DNA of 14,316 bases from assembly GCA_021801945.1 (NCBI GenBank), contig JAKABE010000039.1, positions 1 through 14,316 on the forward strand, written 5' to 3'. Position numbers and translations under genes: made by a program. This document shows, one piece after another, positions 12,311-14,316 of this stretch. The stretch comes from Acidobacteriota bacterium. Lineage in GTDB: Bacteria; Acidobacteriota; Terriglobia; Terriglobales; Acidobacteriaceae. Every line of letters starts with the position of its first letter. The first letter of the stretch is position 1. The notes under the pieces were generated by a model, which was given only the letters and a program-made list of their open reading frames with translations, searched no databases and had not been told where the DNA came from.

Positions 12311-13577
12311 ACTTCAATGCCTCTACGGGGTCCATCTGCGCGGCGCGCGTGGCAGGTACGGTGCCGAAGATCACTCCCACCCCCACTGCGGCGCCGAGAG
12401 CAATCACCACCGACCACCACGAGAAGGGGAATCTGTAATTCGTAAAGAAGTGGATGGACAAGGGCAGCGCGAGCCCCAGGAGCGTGCCCACGATGCCCCC
12501 CGAGAGCGAGATAATCACCGCCTCGGTGAGGAATTGCAGCTTGATTTCGCGGTAGGTTGCACCCAGGGCCTTGCGAATCCCGATCTCGCGGATGCGGGAG
12601 CGCACATTCGCGAGCATGATATTCATGATGCCGACGCCGCCCACCGCCAGGGTAACGGCTGCTACCAACACGAGCATCGCCGTCAGGGCATCGGCGATCT
12701 CCACCCAGGTGGTGAGCAACGAGGTGAGCGTCTGGGCGTTGTAAACGGAGTTGGGCCGGTGCCGTCCGCTGACGATACGCTTGATCTGCTTGGCGGCATC
12801 GGAAACCTCACCCAATCTGCTCATGGAAAAGTAGATCTGATTCACCCGCTCAGTACCGGTGAAGTAGCGGGCGACGGAATAGGGAATGAGGATGGTTTCA
12901 TTGGCGATCTCAGATTGCCCGAAATCGGTCACGGCTAAGCGGAAGACTCCAATGATGGTGAAGGGAATGCCCTGGATTTGAAAGGTCTGGCCCACCGCGG
13001 CCTCGTCGTTGCCGTAGCGCTCCTTGGCAAATTCTTCGGTCACCACCGCGCACTTGGTGTGAGCGGTGTCATCCATTTCGTCGAAAAAGCGGCCGTCTGT
13101 GACAATCAAATTGCGGATTTGCTGGTATTGCGGGCTCACTCCCAAAACCAGAGTGTCCTTTGTGATTCCGCCACCAAAGCTGAGAGGGGCCTGCATGCTC
13201 ACCACAGGCGAGGAGTACATCACGTCCGGCATCTGCTGGACTACGGCCTTTTCGTCCTGGACCGTAAGATAGTCGTTGTAGAGTACACGCTCGGCAGGCG
13301 TGGTGCCACCGCCAGCATATTCCAGCTCCACGGAGTTGGTGCCGAACTTTTCGATGAGCCCGAGGACATACTGCTTTCCGGTCAGGCCGATGGTGACCAC
13401 CAGGATCACCGATGCCGTGCCGATGACCATGCCCAGGGCAGTGAGCGCAAAGCGGGTCTTGCTGGCCCTGAAGCTATCCATGGCGATCTTGAGAATCTCG
13501 CTGAACAGCATGGTCCGGCGGGCGCTGAGCAGCGTCTCTTCGAAGGAGCGATGGCGAACCTGTGTAGCCGGATTCAT
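12303..13577 (-). CDS. MacB/FtsX-type ABC transporter permease
   Basis: This 424-residue inner-membrane protein has the MacB permease layout: a cytoplasmic N-terminal helix, first membrane helix about 42-64 (ALTALGMVIGTASVILVVTIG), a large periplasmic core domain about 65-290, then three membrane helices of the FtsX domain. Family landmarks are GVGIMNIMLANVRSRIREIG, IRKALGAT and the closing PATRAAQMDPVEALKYE. MacB-type systems couple cytoplasmic ATP hydrolysis to work in the periplasm (export of peptides, antibiotics or lipoproteins) and do not carry substrate through the membrane helices. No ATPase domain is fused, and none is encoded beside it here, so its partner must lie elsewhere. ATG 13577 is preferred because AGGA lies 7 nt upstream; ATG 13625 and ATG 13511 have no good site. 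It is followed by an overlapping small membrane protein. Confidence 0.88.
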   Translation of the reverse strand: MNPATQVRHRSFEETLLSARRTMLFSEILKIAMDSFRASKTRFALTALGMVIGTASVILVVTIGLTGKQYVLGLIEKFGTNSVELEYAGGGTTPAERVLYNDYLTVQDEKAVVQQMPDVMYSSPVVSMQAPLSFGGGITKDTLVLGVSPQYQQIRNLIVTDGRFFDEMDDTAHTKCAVVTEEFAKERYGNDEAAVGQTFQIQGIPFTIIGVFRLAVTDFGQSEIANETILIPYSVARYFTGTERVNQIYFSMSRLGEVSDAAKQIKRIVSGRHRPNSVYNAQTLTSLLTTWVEIADALTAMLVLVAAVTLAVGGVGIMNIMLANVRSRIREIGIRKALGATYREIKLQFLTEAVIISLSGGIVGTLLGLALPLSIHFFTNYRFPFSWWSVVIALGAAVGVGVIFGTVPATRAAQMDPVEALKYE

Positions 13578-13867
13578 GGCTTTCCTGTTAGCAAGATGCG
13601 CTGGCGCGCCTGGCGGATTCCGCACCCGCGGCGCGCAACTCCTCCGCGACCGCTCCGCGCCGGTCCCCTTCTGATAGCTTACCCGTCCCTCGCCAGCACC
13701 CGGAACCTGGAGGCCCGCTCATGCCAGCCAGTGCGTCACCCCCCACGCTGAACGGAGCGGAATTATCATATCCAGTATCCTCCCTCCAGAATCGAGGGCG
13801 CCAGCACACACAGCCTGACCGGCTTAACCTGCCATGGTGTCTCCGCCCAACGCTTTGAGGAGATTAC
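13578..13867. other. Divergent intergenic region, permease/dehydrogenase
   Basis: These 290 bp must carry the promoters of both flanking genes. A minus-strand frame at 13588-13809 is Gly/Arg/Ala-rich and not convincing. An AT-richer island at about 13760-13782 is the most promoter-like part, but I see no clear paired -35/-10. Confidence 0.3.
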
Positions 13868-14316
13868 ATGCGCGCTTTGGTTTATACAGCTCCAGGAACG
13901 ATGATGCTGGAGGATTGGCCGCGCCCGCGGCCAGCTGCCGGAGAGATCGAGATTGCGGTCGCCGCTGCCAGCATCTGTGGTTTGGACGTTTCCAGCTTTC
14001 TCGGGGGTAGCCGCCGCTGCACTCCTCCACTGGTTCTGGGCCACGAACTGGTGGGCTTCACTTCGGACGGGCGCCGCGTCGCAGCCAACCCGCTGACCAG
14101 CTGCGGCCGGTGCGCTGCCTGCCTGAGCGGCGCGCAGAACCTCTGCCCGCGGTTGCGCCTGCTGGGCCTGGATGGCAATCACGGCTGCTTCGCCGAGTAT
14201 GTGGCCGTCCCCGAGTCCCATGTTTACGAGATCCCCGCCGGATTGCCCGATACATGCGCCGTCCTTGCCGAGCCGCTGGCCAACATTGCGCACCTCTTCC
14301 GGCTCGCCGCGCCTTC
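13868..14316 (+). CDS. Zinc-dependent medium-chain alcohol/polyol dehydrogenase (5' part)
   Basis: The gene runs off the right edge, leaving 149 residues. It starts MRALVYTAPGTMMLEDWPRP, with GAGGAG 5 nt before the ATG. It shows the catalytic-zinc Cys37 in SICGLD, the G-H59-E60 motif, and the full structural-zinc set C79-x2-C82-x2-C85-x7-C93, followed by GCFAEYVAVPESHVYEIPAGLP and AEPLAN. This is the GroES-like catalytic domain of the zinc MDR family (alcohol, sorbitol, threonine and related dehydrogenases). The NAD(P)-binding domain and thus cofactor choice lie outside the window. The loop between the first Cys and GHE is short, and the usual zinc-loop His after CGxD is replaced (C-G-L-D-V-S-S-F). 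The substrate cannot be given. Confidence 0.88.
   Translation, partial: MRALVYTAPGTMMLEDWPRPRPAAGEIEIAVAAASICGLDVSSFLGGSRRCTPPLVLGHELVGFTSDGRRVAANPLTSCGRCAACLSGAQNLCPRLRLLGLDGNHGCFAEYVAVPESHVYEIPAGLPDTCAVLAEPLANIAHLFRLAAP

Noticed and set aside
13588..13809. 73-residue minus-strand frame upstream of the permease
   Set aside because: Gly/Arg/Ala-rich, no ribosome site, and it occupies the region that should hold both divergent promoters.

Overview
This window comes from a GC-rich, double-membraned (LPS-bearing) bacterium. The mix of an LptD assembly cluster, a soluble transhydrogenase of the Sth type, an FtsX/MacB permease without an adjacent ATPase, and period-7 intergenic repeats would suit an Acidobacteriota member, but that placement is inference and no 16S or other decisive marker is present. 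No phage, transposase, CRISPR array or tRNA/rRNA gene was seen. The genes look chromosomal and housekeeping-like.

Layout. At the left edge is the 3' end of a small membrane protein of the superinfection-immunity family (3-182, +). Next comes a minus-strand block read from 5023 down to 282: the LPS-transport outer-membrane protein LptD, a DsbA-like thiol oxidoreductase lipoprotein, and a SurA-like parvulin lipoprotein. In known biology, LptD needs SurA for folding and Dsb enzymes for its disulfides. Client, oxidase and chaperone therefore appear to be encoded side by side, and this LptD keeps the adjacent Cys-Cys pair near its C-terminus. A 271-bp divergent region holding a strong palindrome separates lptD from an RDD-domain membrane protein (5295-6623, +). 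That gene converges, with only 3 bp between stops, on a ROK-family protein (6627-7526, -) whose ATP-loop and zinc motifs are unusual. Upstream of it on the same strand lies sth (7743-9188, -).

The stretch 9189-9959 has no convincing gene, only a possible remnant of a chemotaxis-receptor tail. It is followed by a plus-strand housekeeping block: DUF177/YceD, rpmF (ribosomal protein L32), plsX (phospholipid and fatty-acid synthesis) and a Trm112-like zinc-ribbon protein. The first three form a widely conserved cluster. The Trm112-like gene overlaps tail to tail with a small one-helix membrane protein (12017-12310, -), which in turn overlaps the end of a MacB/FtsX-type permease (12303-13577, -). 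The window closes with the start of a zinc-dependent medium-chain dehydrogenase (13868 onward, +), divergent from the permease.

Themes: several genes start at TTG with good Shine-Dalgarno sequences. Two different period-7 repeat tracts lie in intergenic DNA. The most notable points are the LptD/thiol-oxidase/parvulin cluster with its cysteine pattern, and the atypical ROK protein.
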